Below are positions 18,136 to 27,311 of a stretch of DNA of 64,000 bases, one piece after another. Position 1 is the first letter of the stretch, and each line of letters opens with the position of its first letter. The position numbers were made by a program, and so were the translations under genes. This DNA is from CAWJMN01 sp963844055 (GTDB lineage Bacteria > Planctomycetota > Planctomycetia > Pirellulales > Pirellulaceae), in NCBI GenBank assembly GCA_963844055.1, contig CAWJMN010000001.1:3906001-3970000 (forward strand), in the 5' to 3' direction. The notes under the pieces were generated by a model. That model saw only the letters and a program-made list of their open reading frames with translations, was not told the origin of the DNA and made no database searches.

Positions 18136-18203
18136 GCGCTGTGTAACGAGCCCAGTGTCGCTGGGTGCAACGAGTACGTTCGAAACAATTGAATTTTGTA
18201 ATG

Positions 18204-18234
18204 AAGCCGCCTGCACCAAGGCGGCTTTTCTTTT
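18204..18234 (+). terminator. Rho-independent terminator after the sigma/anti-sigma pair
   Basis: AAGCCGCC (18204-18211) pairs perfectly with GGCGGCTT (18220-18227), followed by a T-rich tract. The rest of the 355-bp gap to the next gene holds no gene that I can support. Confidence 0.8.
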
Positions 18235-18490
18235 GCGCCGCCGGAAGTCACGGTGGGACAGGCGTTTACAGCCTGACCGGGTTAGCCGCTACAACGCATT
18301 CCTGCCGCATCTCGCTCCGTTTCACGATTCGCAAGCAAGCGGAGTTTCTAATCTTTTACAACACGGCAAACCGACATCCAAAGAGGGGCGTTCTTTCCTT
18401 AGGCAGTCCTGCTAAAGGCGTGATGCTCAAGTTTGCTGACTAGGTAAAGATTTCCGCCATACTGTGGCGCGATGACAGGGGGATGCAAGT

Positions 18491-18913
18491 ATGAAGTGGA
18501 CATCAATCGTTGCGGTTGCCGTTGTGACGCTTTCCTGTCAGACCCTGTTGGCACAATCTCCGCCCATGCTGACGCCAGCTGCTACGGACGACGGCCAAAG
18601 CAGTCGCGTTAGCGACGAGCAACAATTTAATGAAGGGGCGCTTTCCTCGCACCCGGAAGTCTATCTCTACATGCAAGCCATGAAGCGATACGACGATCCG
18701 CAGCAAGCGATTCGTCGCAAGGCCGAGTACAAGGCCAGCCAGCGGATGGGGCGTATTTCTTCCAGCAAATGGTATGGCGTATCGAATTCGCGCCCAATGG
18801 CCAGCACGGTTCCCATGATGGATGCCTACTCGCCTCACTGGACCGGGACCGGCAGCTCGTTCCACTGGAATGCGTCTAGCTTCCCCTATTCGTACGTCCG
18901 TTTTGCCCAGTAA
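18491..18913 (+). CDS. Small secreted hypothetical protein
   Basis: 140 aa with a signal peptide (basic start MKWTS, hydrophobic core VAVAVVTLSCQTLLA, cleavage after LAQ). The mature part is about 115 residues. It contains a conserved-looking helical block (HPEVYLYMQAMKRYDDPQQAIRRKAEYKASQR) and a Gly/Ser/Phe/Tyr-rich C-terminus. A purine-rich AGGGGGATG stretch ahead of the ATG serves as ribosome-binding site. The HPEVYLYMQ/AIRRKAE pattern looks like a small planctomycete-specific family, but I cannot name it. The function is unknown. Confidence 0.65.
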   Translation: MKWTSIVAVAVVTLSCQTLLAQSPPMLTPAATDDGQSSRVSDEQQFNEGALSSHPEVYLYMQAMKRYDDPQQAIRRKAEYKASQRMGRISSSKWYGVSNSRPMASTVPMMDAYSPHWTGTGSSFHWNASSFPYSYVRFAQ

Positions 18914-19018
18914 GACTTCGTGACGTTTCACGAAATTTGGGGCTGTAATACGGCCGAAAGCCGGGCACCTGCTTCCAATTGCCAAATGCCAACTTTTCTG
19001 CGAGATTAAGGGCTTCGA

Positions 19019-19092
19019 GCCCTCGTAGCTCAGTTGGATAGAGCAAGTGCCTTCTAAGCACTAGGTCGCAGGTTCGATCCCTGCCGAGGGTG
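19019..19092 (+). tRNA. tRNA-Arg, anticodon TCT
   Basis: A full cloverleaf can be drawn over 74 nt. It has acceptor stem GCCCTCG/CGAGGGT (first pair G-T), D arm GCTC-AGTTGGATA-GAGC, anticodon arm AGTGC-CTTCTAA-GCACT with anticodon TCT, T arm GCAGG-TTCGATC-CCTGC and discriminator G. CCA is not encoded. A run of six T follows directly and may serve as transcription end. Confidence 0.95.
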
Positions 19093-19485
19093 CCTTTTTT
19101 CCATCCCGCGGTTCTGGCGGTGATTTTCTTTCGCAGCCGCTGAGGCCTTCCACACAAGCCACGTCTCCAACTTACGGACCTGCGGCTTCAACCAGATGAA
19201 GCGACGGTGGCCCGATTTACTGGCCCAGATCAGGTTGAACATGGCATAGGCATTACGGCTACCCGCAAGACCGGACTGCAAGAGTTTAGGTGGAATGTTC
19301 ACGATCTTGCGCGATTCGCGACGAACCTGACTGAGGGAGCAAAGCACTTGCTTTGTAGCTTCAACCTTGAATTTCACTGAATTGATGAACCGCATGACTT
19401 GCTCGCAGGTTTTCCTTTGATTAGGGTAACTATCTCGTTCTTATTAGCGATCACTTAGTAACTCCCTCAACGATATACACGTTTC
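19093..19485. other. Region after tRNA-Arg with one doubtful minus-strand ORF
   Basis: A minus-strand frame (19395 down to 19054) could encode 113 aa rich in Lys, Arg and Trp (for example NAYAMFNLIWASKSGHRR). It runs antisense through the tRNA, and its C-terminal RQGSNLRPSA is simply the reverse-translated tRNA, which argues against it. The part outside the tRNA could still belong to a small basic protein. No ribosome-binding site or known domain is evident. Confidence 0.25.
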
Positions 19486-20055
19486 ATGTCCCGCCCACCT
19501 TGGCTCCTGATTCGAAACGGCCTCACCCCTGATTGGGGTTATGAGCTGCTGCCGGGCGAACATCGGATTGGCAGGGGCAAACTGTGCCAAGTTCGGTTGC
19601 AGGATGATAGTGTTTCCCGCGAACATGCCATGATTATGGTCGATGCAGGCCGCATCGCTCTGATCGATCTCGGCAGCCGAAACGGCACCTTTGTGGGCGG
19701 CCGCAAAGTCGAGCGTGCCAACCTCAGCGTGGGAGATAACCTGCGTTTTGGCCTCATCGAGGTGGAAGTGGTGCGTGACATGCGGGAAGCCCGTAATCGC
19801 TTAGTTGAAAACGACGAGACCACCATGGCGGGAACGTCTCGCTTGCCCAATAGCGTTCAAGATCAGATTGAAACGCTCACCGAGGCACAGAAACGGGTGT
19901 TGTCGCTCGTCCTACGGGGGAACAGCGAGAAGCAGATGGCGGCACTGTTGTTCATTAGCACCAACACCGTCCACAACCACATGCGAAAGCTCTACGAGAA
20001 GTTTGGGGTGCAGTCTCGGCCCGAACTGATGGCGATCTTCATTCCGACGCCGTAG
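19486..20055 (+). CDS. FHA domain protein with LuxR-type DNA-binding domain
   Basis: 189 aa with two domains. The N-terminal FHA domain (about residues 5-95) shows GEHRIGRG, VSREHAMI and DLGSRNGTFVGG, the motifs that bind phosphothreonine peptides. The C-terminal helix-turn-helix (about residues 128-185) reads LTEAQKRVLSLVLRGNSEKQMA followed by STNTVHNHMRKLYEKFGV, the GerE/LuxR signature. There is no receiver domain, so the input is probably a Ser/Thr-phosphorylated partner rather than a histidine kinase. A kinase-like gene lies 0.5 kb away on the opposite strand. Its targets are unknown. Confidence 0.88.
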   Translation: MSRPPWLLIRNGLTPDWGYELLPGEHRIGRGKLCQVRLQDDSVSREHAMIMVDAGRIALIDLGSRNGTFVGGRKVERANLSVGDNLRFGLIEVEVVRDMREARNRLVENDETTMAGTSRLPNSVQDQIETLTEAQKRVLSLVLRGNSEKQMAALLFISTNTVHNHMRKLYEKFGVQSRPELMAIFIPTP

Positions 20056-20309
20056 CACCGGCGGGCCGTACGGACTTCATCGACGGCACAAGCGGTACAA
20101 CCCGCATATCTCGCCAATTTGCCGTTTCTAGTGCCTCCGTTGTGTGCCAATTCGCTGGCGTGGTTTGACCATGGGGGGTGCGTGTCCTAGCCTTCCTTAA
20201 GTAGGCAATAGTCCCTGCGCACTGGACGAGTGGAAAACGCAAGCCAGCGAAACACGGGAACGCCAACAAGCGCCCTTGCGATCCACACCTCTTAATGCGA
20301 GCCCTCTCC

Positions 20310-20552
20310 ATGACATCCTTCATGACCTCGACCAGCATTGGTGAAACGTTCGTTGATCAACGCGCAACCGGACCAACAACAGGCCCGGCCATTGAACGCC
20401 GGCAGTTCCAAAACAGCCATGAAGAGCTTTCTCCGGAAGCTCGCGAACTGGCACAAGCGATTGATGGCTACAAGCTGATGCACCGTCGCCGCTTTATGAA
20501 CTTTGAAGAAATGCTGACCGTGATGAAGTCGCTCGGCTATAGCAAGTCGTAA
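20310..20552 (+). CDS. Small conserved planctomycete protein
   Basis: About 80 aa from the ATG at 20310; an in-frame ATG at 20295 is possible. The N-terminus is Thr/Ser-rich and variable-looking. The C-terminal 40 residues form a charged helical block (ARELAQAIDGYKLMHRRRFMNFEEMLTVMKSLGY). I recall similar small proteins with an AIDxYKxxHxRRF-MLxVxKxLGY pattern in planctomycete genomes, but no function is known to me. It stands between a regulator and a kinase-like gene. Confidence 0.65.
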   Translation: MTSFMTSTSIGETFVDQRATGPTTGPAIERRQFQNSHEELSPEARELAQAIDGYKLMHRRRFMNFEEMLTVMKSLGYSKS

Positions 20553-20586
20553 TCGACGCTTGCTGTCTGACGACAACCACCTTCTG

Positions 20587-22307
20587 CTATTTCGCTTCTG
20601 GTGCCACTTCGGTGCTACCGGAGTTTGGTTCCACCGGCGAGGAAGCACTTTCGGCAGGCTTTTTTTCTGCACTGCCGCTGGTTGTCTTCTCCACTTTTCC
20701 GCCACCAAACGAATCGAGCCGTTCACGGGCGGCTTTGACAAGTGGCCGAAGATCGGGCTCATGTTCGTAGAGGGAAACAATCCCTTCGAGCATCTTCTTT
20801 GCCTCGCCCACTTTTTGCTCGGCACGCAGCTTGTCGGCTTCTGCCAGTTTTCCCGCAATGAATTCTTGCTTGCTCACACGATCAGCTGCGATGGTCACGC
20901 CGGCCAATTTGGATTGAGCCAACAAGCGAAACGGACGATCATCGCCTGTTTCCGACGCGATTTGCTGCACCGCTTCAAAACGCTTGAAGGCTTCTTCTTG
21001 GTCTCCAAATCGCAGTAGCTTGCAAGCTTGAGCGTATTGCTTGGCAACTTCGGAAGCTGGAAGTGGCCACGACCGTTCCAGGAACTGGGTTGTTCGATTT
21101 TCCGCAAGCTGCATTTCGATCTTGTCGAGTTGAGCTTGCGCCCGGGCGATGATCTCGGGATCTTTCGAGCGGGCCAAAAGTGGCTCCAGCAACTCGGTCC
21201 GAGCGCGAGACCACTTTTGCATGTCGCCGGTTTCCATCAGGCGATCGATCTTTTCCATCGTTACCGACTCTTTGACCGGCCAGAATGGCAGCGACATCGC
21301 AAACAGCAAAAATACCGTTAGCACCGTCAGCGCGGACGCAATAAACCAGGTTTGTTCGTGAAAGGGAACCTTGGGGCCGGTCGGCTTGCGAATCCCTAAG
21401 ATTCGTCCCGCCTCCCCACGATCAACTTGCATCTTGATCGGACTAAAGCCTCCGACCGCATGTTGCATCACGCCGACACCGGCCGCCAATTTTCGCTCAG
21501 CATCTTCCAGGGCCAGCAAGGCTGCGCCGGCGGAGTGAGGACGCTTGGCAGGATCTTTCTGTAGGAGCTGATCGACAATGGCATCCAGCCAAACCGGACA
21601 GTCCAAAACCACTGTTGTCACATGGGGCGGAATCCCTTCGATCTGGGCTGCCGCCAACTCTTGCACATCTTTAAAGGGGCCGCGCCCACAGGGTGGATAG
21701 CCGGTCAACATCGCAAACAGGATACACCCGAGCGAATAGAGGTCGGCCTTATTGGTGAGAGGAGCTTGCTGAACCTGCTCTGGCGATTGGTAGGAGACTC
21801 GCTCTGGCGTGCGAATCAGCGAGGATGCACACAAGGGGTTTTGCGTTCGATCGAGACGAAAGTCCGTAACAACAATCCGGCCATCTTCAGCAATGATCAG
21901 CTTGTCGGGCGTGAGGTCCAAATGCAGCAGTCCGAGTTCGTGGGCTTGGGCTAGAGCGCCACAAAGCTGCTTTCCCCAAGCGACGACCTGCTCCCAAGCG
22001 ATCCGGCCGCGACGCTCCAACTGATGGGTCAGGGGCTCTCCGCGGACAAGGTCATAGGCTAGGTAAGCCTGTGAACCTTCCAGCCCACCGCCGTAACAGC
22101 GAGCAATGCTAGGGTGCGTGAGCTTCTTCAGCAGCGCCGCCTCCGCAGAAAAGGCGGATCTTCCCGCTGCCGTGGAAATCCAGGCGGAGGGAAAAATCCG
22201 GAGTGCGGCAGCACGTTTTTGGGCAACTTGAAGGGCGCGAAACATGGAGCTCGCGCACCTCCCAGTCGCTCTTCCAGGACAAAAGGTCCTAAGCGCGAAT
22301 TCGACAT
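20587..22307 (-). CDS. Ser/Thr protein kinase-like membrane protein with degenerate catalytic motifs (frameshifted)
   Basis: The kinase fold starts in one frame (ATG 22307, SRLGPFVLEERLGG, the glycine-loop strand). After a one-base loss near 22255 it continues in another (SSMFRALQVAQKRAAALRIF onward). Later parts are clear: the ESPEQ-like YQSPEQVQQAPL, DLYSLGCILFAMLTGYPPC and RPHSA. Catalytic motifs are altered. The VAIK lysine is Arg (AALRIF), HRDLKPxN reads HLDLTPDK, and DFG reads DFR. One transmembrane segment follows (about 40 percent from the C-terminus, ALTVLTVFLLFAMSLPFW), then a helical repeat-rich domain and a Pro/Ser/Glu tail. About 570 aa when repaired. It is probably a pseudokinase acting as a signalling scaffold, possibly with the nearby FHA protein. 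Confidence 0.8.
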
Positions 22308-22713
22308 CTGCAAGCTCTACTTCTGCTGGCAAAATGAACGTGGAGTTGTGACGAAGCGCACCGCCGGAATCGGCACGGAAAACGTCGAAAAAGCGGCTTG
22401 GGCCGATCTTCCTTGCTCTATCGTAACCCGGTCTGTGGCGCTAGACCAGCCATCGAGGTACCCGTATCTTGTCAGGGGGGGCACAATCTGGCACGATAAT
22501 GGGCTCGTTTTGGCTGACGGCCGTCTGGGCGGCCTCCCCTTCTCGGGCAGCGTTTAAGCCAATGTGATGACGGCGTTCATGTTTAGGACGAGACCGAAGC
22601 GTCAGGGCCGATCGCCGTTTTGAGGTGCCGGTCAAGCTGAACAGGTGGCGTGCGATTCCCAGAGCATCGTGGCGGCATCATCCTCACCCTTAGAAAAGTC
22701 TGAAAAGAATCTC
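22308..22713. other. Divergent intergenic region between kinase-like gene and xylA
   Basis: About 400 bp that must hold both promoters. Short frames here have no recognisable domain. I see no strong hairpin, RNA gene or repeat. Confidence 0.5.
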
Positions 22714-24027
22714 ATGGCAGAAGCATTTCCCGAAATCAAAAAGATCAAGTACGAAGGCCCCCAGTCGAAGAATCCTCTCGCCTTCCGTTGGTACGACGAG
22801 AACGAGGTGATTGAAGGGAAGACCATGAAGGACCACCTGCGCTTTAGCGTGGTCTATTGGCACACCATGCGCGGCACCGGTGGCGATCCGTTTGGTCCTG
22901 GTACGGCAGTCCGCCCTTGGGATGATGGCAGCAACTCGGTCGAGAATGCTCAGCGCCGCGCCCGCGTCGCTTTTGAGATCATCGAAAAGCTTGGCGCACC
23001 GTATTACGCCTACCACGACCGGGACGTTGCGCCAGAAGGTGCAACGCTGGCCGAATCGAACAAGAACTTTGACGAAGTCGCCAAGGTTCTGAAGGAAGAG
23101 CAACAGCGGACCGGCATCAAGCTGCTGTGGGGAACTTGCAACCTGTTTAGCAACCCTCGGTTTATGCACGGCGCAGCCACCAGCTGCAACGCAGATGTAT
23201 TTGCCTACGCCGGCGCACAGCTGAAGAAGTGCCTGGAAGTTACCAAGGAACTCGGGGGCGAGAACTATGTATTCTGGGGCGGCCGTGAAGGCTATCAGAA
23301 CCTGTTCAACACCGACATGAAGCGTGAGCTGGACCACTTGGCGAAGTTCTTCCACATGGCAGTCGACTACGCCAAGAAGATCGGCTTCAGAGGTCAGTTC
23401 CTGATCGAACCTAAGCCCAAGGAGCCGACCAAGCATCAGTACGACTCCGATGCGGCCGCTTGCCTTAACTTCTTGCGTACATACGGCCTGAAGGATCACT
23501 TCAAGCTGAACCTTGAGACCAACCACGCCACGCTGGCGGGGCACACGATGATGCACGAGCTGGACTATGCCGGCATGCAAGGGGCACTCGGGTCCATCGA
23601 TGCCAACACGGGTGACCTGCTTCTGGGCTGGGACACCGACCAGTTCCCCACCAACTACTACCTGACGACGGAATGCATGTTGGCAATTCTGAAGTGGGGC
23701 GGTTTGGGAACCGGTGGCGTGAACTTTGACGCTAAGGTTCGCCGCGAGAGCTTTGAACCGATCGACCTGTTCTATGCCCACGTTGGCGGCATGGACACGT
23801 TTGCTCGCGGCCTGAAGATTGCTGCGGCGATTCGTGCCGAAGGGGAGTTCGACAAGTTTGTGAAGGCACGCTATTCCAGCTGGGATAGCGGCATTGGTGC
23901 CGAAATCGAATCGGGCAAGGCCGACCTGGCCCGCCTCGAATCGTACATGCTGGCTAAGGGAGAGATCTCGCCAAACAGCAGCGGTCGCCAAGAAATGCTG
24001 GAAAACCTGTTCAATCGCTATCTGTAG
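22714..24027 (+). CDS. xylA: Xylose isomerase
   Basis: 437 aa from the ATG at 22714 (MAEAFPEIKK), the usual size for the long (type II) xylose isomerases; the in-frame ATG at 22645 would add an atypical extension. Family landmarks: FRWYDENEVIEGKTMKDHLRF, YYAYHDRDVAPEG (catalytic His), EPKPKEPTKHQYD and the metal-binding NLETNHATLAGH and SIDANTGDLLLGWDTDQFP. It interconverts D-xylose and D-xylulose (also glucose/fructose) with two divalent metals. No xylulokinase or xylose transporter is adjacent. A strong terminator follows. Confidence 0.97.
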   Translation: MAEAFPEIKKIKYEGPQSKNPLAFRWYDENEVIEGKTMKDHLRFSVVYWHTMRGTGGDPFGPGTAVRPWDDGSNSVENAQRRARVAFEIIEKLGAPYYAYHDRDVAPEGATLAESNKNFDEVAKVLKEEQQRTGIKLLWGTCNLFSNPRFMHGAATSCNADVFAYAGAQLKKCLEVTKELGGENYVFWGGREGYQNLFNTDMKRELDHLAKFFHMAVDYAKKIGFRGQFLIEPKPKEPTKHQYDSDAAACLNFLRTYGLKDHFKLNLETNHATLAGHTMMHELDYAGMQGALGSIDANTGDLLLGWDTDQFPTNYYLTTECMLAILKWGGLGTGGVNFDAKVRRESFEPIDLFYAHVGGMDTFARGLKIAAAIRAEGEFDKFVKARYSSWDSGIGAEIESGKADLARLESYMLAKGEISPNSSGRQEMLENLFNRYL

Positions 24028-24072
24028 GCCTAAAAGCGACTTACGCTTTGGGACTTAAGGTAGTTAAATTTC

Positions 24073-24121
24073 GGCCGGGCTTGTCTTCCGATTTTTGTGG
24101 AGGCATGCCCGGCCTTTTTTG
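24073..24121 (+). terminator. Rho-independent terminator of xylA
   Basis: GGCCGGGC (24073-24080) and GCCCGGCC (24107-24114) form a perfect 8-bp GC stem with a 26-nt loop, followed by a run of T. Confidence 0.85.
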
Positions 24122-24159
24122 TATGATGAAAGCTCCAATGCCGTTTGGAGGTTTTGACC

Positions 24160-24843
24160 ATGCTCCCCCCACAAAACACTGAGCCCGTCGAAGAGACTCT
24201 GGAACTGCTGCGCGAAAGCCTAAGTCTTTTGGAACACGAGCGGGTTCAGGCCGGTTATGACCTGCACGATGGCCCCCTGCAACATCTGGTTGCGGCCAGC
24301 ATGTTTTTAGAGGCCCTACTTTCCGACCTCAGGAAACAGCACAGCCCATTCACCGCGCAAGGCGAACGGGCGGCGGATTCACTGCGCCACGGCATTGCGG
24401 GCCTTCGCAAGTTCCTCTCAGGTGAAACGGCAGAACTTGCCGGCGAGCATCTGCCACTGGATCAGGCTGTGAAAGCGATGATAGAACATCAGCAGTCGGA
24501 ACTGGGCCTGAAGATTGATGTAACGACCGCCACGAACTTTCCACCGATGGCGCATGTGCGGAAGCGAAGCATCCTGCTGATCTTGCAGGAGTCGCTCCGT
24601 AATGTATGGCGGCATAGCGGCCAACTCCATGCGAGCGTGAAGTTAACAGCACCTACGGCAGGTCACTATCGGCTGGAACTGCAGGATCATGGCAAAGGCT
24701 TTGACTTAGCAACGGCTCCGCTGGACCATTTTGGCATGCGTGGGATGCGGCAGCGTGCTGGCTGGATTGGTGCAGACCTTACTGTGGCGTCAACCGTTGA
24801 AGGAGGAACGACGGTGGTGCTGGAAGGGGCTTGTCACGAATAA
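24160..24843 (+). CDS. Soluble sensor histidine kinase (HisKA_3 type)
   Basis: About 227 aa from the ATG at 24160, with GGAGG 9 bp upstream. It has no membrane segment and no sensor domain. The dimerisation/phosphoacceptor motif is YDLHDGPLQHLVAA (NarL-type DHp; the His after Leu is the site). The ATPase part shows RNVWRHS (N box), LELQDHGKGFD (G1 box), GMRGMRQRA and GGTTVVL. Kinases of this class phosphorylate LuxR-type response regulators. None is adjacent here. The small size suggests it senses through a partner protein. Confidence 0.85.
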   Translation: MLPPQNTEPVEETLELLRESLSLLEHERVQAGYDLHDGPLQHLVAASMFLEALLSDLRKQHSPFTAQGERAADSLRHGIAGLRKFLSGETAELAGEHLPLDQAVKAMIEHQQSELGLKIDVTTATNFPPMAHVRKRSILLILQESLRNVWRHSGQLHASVKLTAPTAGHYRLELQDHGKGFDLATAPLDHFGMRGMRQRAGWIGADLTVASTVEGGTTVVLEGACHE

Positions 24844-24863
24844 CTCGGGCGAGCCAGCCGACA

Positions 24864-25289
24864 CTATTGGTATTCGCCCGATTCGATGAGCCGCTGTACC
24901 TCATGAATGGAACCATCGTAGAGCATCTGCAGATCCACCTGCTCTTCCCGCTCTACTCGCTTAATGATCATATCGCGAGGAAAGACAATCAGGCTGGTTT
25001 GCTGATATCGCAGTCCCAGATCGATGCCGTATTCATCATCGCAGCGACACCATTCCAAATGCAGCGCACTCGCCAATAGATCGCCAAGCCACGTCCCCAG
25101 GGCGACAAGCTCGGCTTCGTAGGGTTCGGAATGGGAACCGCCATCGAGAACCTGCTGCAGCACTTCGACATCTTCTGAGGTGCCAATCAGGCGTAGATCT
25201 GGATAGTTTTGTTTTACGACCCTATCGAGGAATTCTCGATCCGATTCTAAAACAGCAGTATCCTCATCCGTCAGCGGCAGAAATGTCAT
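24864..25289 (-). CDS. DUF3806-like hypothetical protein
   Basis: 141 aa, acidic and without membrane segment or signal. The central block GTWLGDLLASALHLEWCRCDDEYGIDLGLRYQ resembles what I recall of the DUF3806 family (GxxxG-L...LGGEW followed by a strand-rich end), but I am only moderately sure. It is convergent with the histidine kinase gene and lies 29 bp downstream of the MoxR-partner gene on the same strand, so it may belong to that operon. The function is unknown. Confidence 0.6.
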   Translation of the reverse strand: MTFLPLTDEDTAVLESDREFLDRVVKQNYPDLRLIGTSEDVEVLQQVLDGGSHSEPYEAELVALGTWLGDLLASALHLEWCRCDDEYGIDLGLRYQQTSLIVFPRDMIIKRVEREEQVDLQMLYDGSIHEVQRLIESGEYQ

Positions 25290-25318
25290 TGCAAGTACCT
25301 GCGAATCCTAAAATCGGG

Positions 25319-27244
25319 CTAGACCTTCCGAATGAAGTCGGCCGCATAGCTGCGAACCTGTTGTCCATTCAGGACGTGCACCATTCGCAATTGCTCAATG
25401 GTGGTTTCACTAAAGTAGGACAGCGGCAAATGGACGAGCTTTTTGCCAAAGTGCTTGGCGAGTCGTCGATAGCCTGGACCTGGTGGCAAGTGGCTTAACA
25501 GGGCAACGTGCGGACAAGTGCTGTGCAGGCAACCGGCCGCGAGCAAGCGTTCTTCGAGCGTCTCTGTAAAGTCGAGCCGTTCATCTTGCCAGATGTCATC
25601 AACAGGAACGGGAGGATAAAGGAAGAGTGCACCGCCATAGGTCGCCAGGCCAATTCCTGGGCCAACCATGTCTTGCATGAAGTTGGTGGCAAAGAAGGCC
25701 AGCGTTGATTCCTCTTTGTGTTCTGCAAACCAGGTCGTACGCCAAGGATAGGCCCGCGGGTCGGCTGGCGAATCAAACAACATGATGACGCAATCGAGTC
25801 GGCCGCGACTAGGAGGCAAGACCTTCACATAGATTTCGCCATCGTAGAAATGACGTAGCGTTTCACGGATGTCGATGCCATCCATCACGCTGGTAGTGAA
25901 CTTTTCCGTACGCGCCAGGTCGGCACCAAGTACTGCCTTGGCCTTGTCAAACACGTGCGAGCGAAAGTTTTCGATGCGAGCATCTTCTGGCGGCCAACTG
26001 CATTGCGAATAGGGATTCCAGCTCATTTGCCAGTCCTTCTGGCGATCACGAACCGGCTTCTTTTGAATGTCGAGCGACCGCCAAGTGAGTGGCGGACCTG
26101 GTAGGCGGCTGACCATGTCAACCACTTGACCATCATCAAAGCGAGCTTGCTCAACACCAAAGTGGATTTTGGGTTGTCGCCGCTTGGCCGTGTACGGGTA
26201 TTCACGGGCAGTCTCTGCCAGGTGCAAAGCGTACTGATCACCCACCGTTTGCTTGGCAGCAACGAGCAATGAATAAAGGTCGGGCGTAAAACGATGTTCG
26301 AGCAAGCTGAGGTTGCGAACGTACTTCAAACACTGTGCCAAAAGGTGCGGCGTAATCTTACGGCCACGCTGCTTGAACTCTTTGGAATAGCGTTGCCGTC
26401 CTTCGATCAACAATTGGCGTACGCCATCGATCGAGAGATTCTGATCTTCATCTAGGTGGGCCCGCGCTTGCTCGTAGAGCCCCGTGATATACGGCAACTC
26501 TCCCAGCATGAACATCAGTGTGGCTGGCTCTACCAAAAAGGTGCTGGTCTCTTCGGGAACGTCTTCGGAAGGGGTAACCGGAAGTCGCTCTTGGTAGGCC
26601 TCTCGAATCCAAGGCCAATCCAGCACGCTACAAACCAGCAAGATGTTGCTATAGCGAGCCTCTAATTGATGCAAACGCTCTGCCATGTGCCGAATGCGCT
26701 GTTCTGGTTGCCCCTGCAATGGGCGACGAAGCGTCGGCAGCACGGCCGTTGCAAACTGAGCCAGAGAAACCTTCTTCAGTGCGTAGGGATCGGGCAAGAC
26801 TGCCGTCGCCGCTTCAAACTGATTGGTCTCAAGATCGATGAAGTATCGGGGAATCCGCTCCGAAAGGGCAAATCGCAAAGCAGAGATCACGCTTTGACAT
26901 GGATCAATCGGCACATAGGTGAAGGATCGCGGAGGAGTTCCCCCAATATCCGAGGCATCCTCTTCGAGGTCGTCGCCTTGCTCCCACTCTTGTTGGCCCT
27001 CTTCGGCGGAAGCTTCCCAAGGGTTCGGCGGGGGAGTCTCGGCCTGAACAACGCAAGTGATAATGGGTAGACCTGCGGTGGCGGCTTCTACCTCAGATTG
27101 AAAAGAAGGTGGCAGAGGCAACGCCAAGCAATCAAACGACTCTTGCAGCATCAATTGCCGTACAGCCACGGCAAAATCGCCGCTGCCGTGGACGACCGGT
27201 GCTACTACGATGCGTTTGCCAATTCGTAGGCAATCGTCGATCAT
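25319..27244 (-). CDS. Large hypothetical partner of MoxR-type ATPase
   Basis: 641 aa, cytoplasmic by appearance. The N-terminal part looks like a VWA-type or Rossmann-like region (RIVVAPVVHG...VAVRQLMLQE). An acidic linker follows (EEGQQEWEQGDDLEEDA, about residues 85-105), then a helical middle. The C-terminal half contains RPSRGRLDC-like SRGRLDCVIMLFDSP, GLATYGGALFLYPPVP and HSTCPHVALLSHLPPGPGYR. I recognise no named domain. It is encoded 67 bp after a MoxR-type AAA+ ATPase on the same strand, the position taken by VWA-domain partners in MoxR systems. A role as a substrate-binding or target protein of that ATPase is inferred. Confidence 0.65.
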   Translation of the reverse strand: MIDDCLRIGKRIVVAPVVHGSGDFAVAVRQLMLQESFDCLALPLPPSFQSEVEAATAGLPIITCVVQAETPPPNPWEASAEEGQQEWEQGDDLEEDASDIGGTPPRSFTYVPIDPCQSVISALRFALSERIPRYFIDLETNQFEAATAVLPDPYALKKVSLAQFATAVLPTLRRPLQGQPEQRIRHMAERLHQLEARYSNILLVCSVLDWPWIREAYQERLPVTPSEDVPEETSTFLVEPATLMFMLGELPYITGLYEQARAHLDEDQNLSIDGVRQLLIEGRQRYSKEFKQRGRKITPHLLAQCLKYVRNLSLLEHRFTPDLYSLLVAAKQTVGDQYALHLAETAREYPYTAKRRQPKIHFGVEQARFDDGQVVDMVSRLPGPPLTWRSLDIQKKPVRDRQKDWQMSWNPYSQCSWPPEDARIENFRSHVFDKAKAVLGADLARTEKFTTSVMDGIDIRETLRHFYDGEIYVKVLPPSRGRLDCVIMLFDSPADPRAYPWRTTWFAEHKEESTLAFFATNFMQDMVGPGIGLATYGGALFLYPPVPVDDIWQDERLDFTETLEERLLAAGCLHSTCPHVALLSHLPPGPGYRRLAKHFGKKLVHLPLSYFSETTIEQLRMVHVLNGQQVRSYAADFIRKV

Positions 27245-27311
27245 CGTTTCTCTCCCCCTGCCCTATCGCTGATTTACACCTGGCGCCGATGCGGCCCTGT
27301 CTTACGGACAA

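Noticed and set aside
18876..19395. Minus-strand ORFs ending in RQGSNLRPSA or containing RDRTCDLVLRR
   Set aside because: These peptides are the antisense translation of the tRNA-Arg gene, a well-known annotation artefact.
22690..23991. 433-aa minus-strand ORF antisense to xylA
   Set aside because: xylA is unmistakable on the plus strand; the long antisense frame is a by-product of its GC-rich codon usage.
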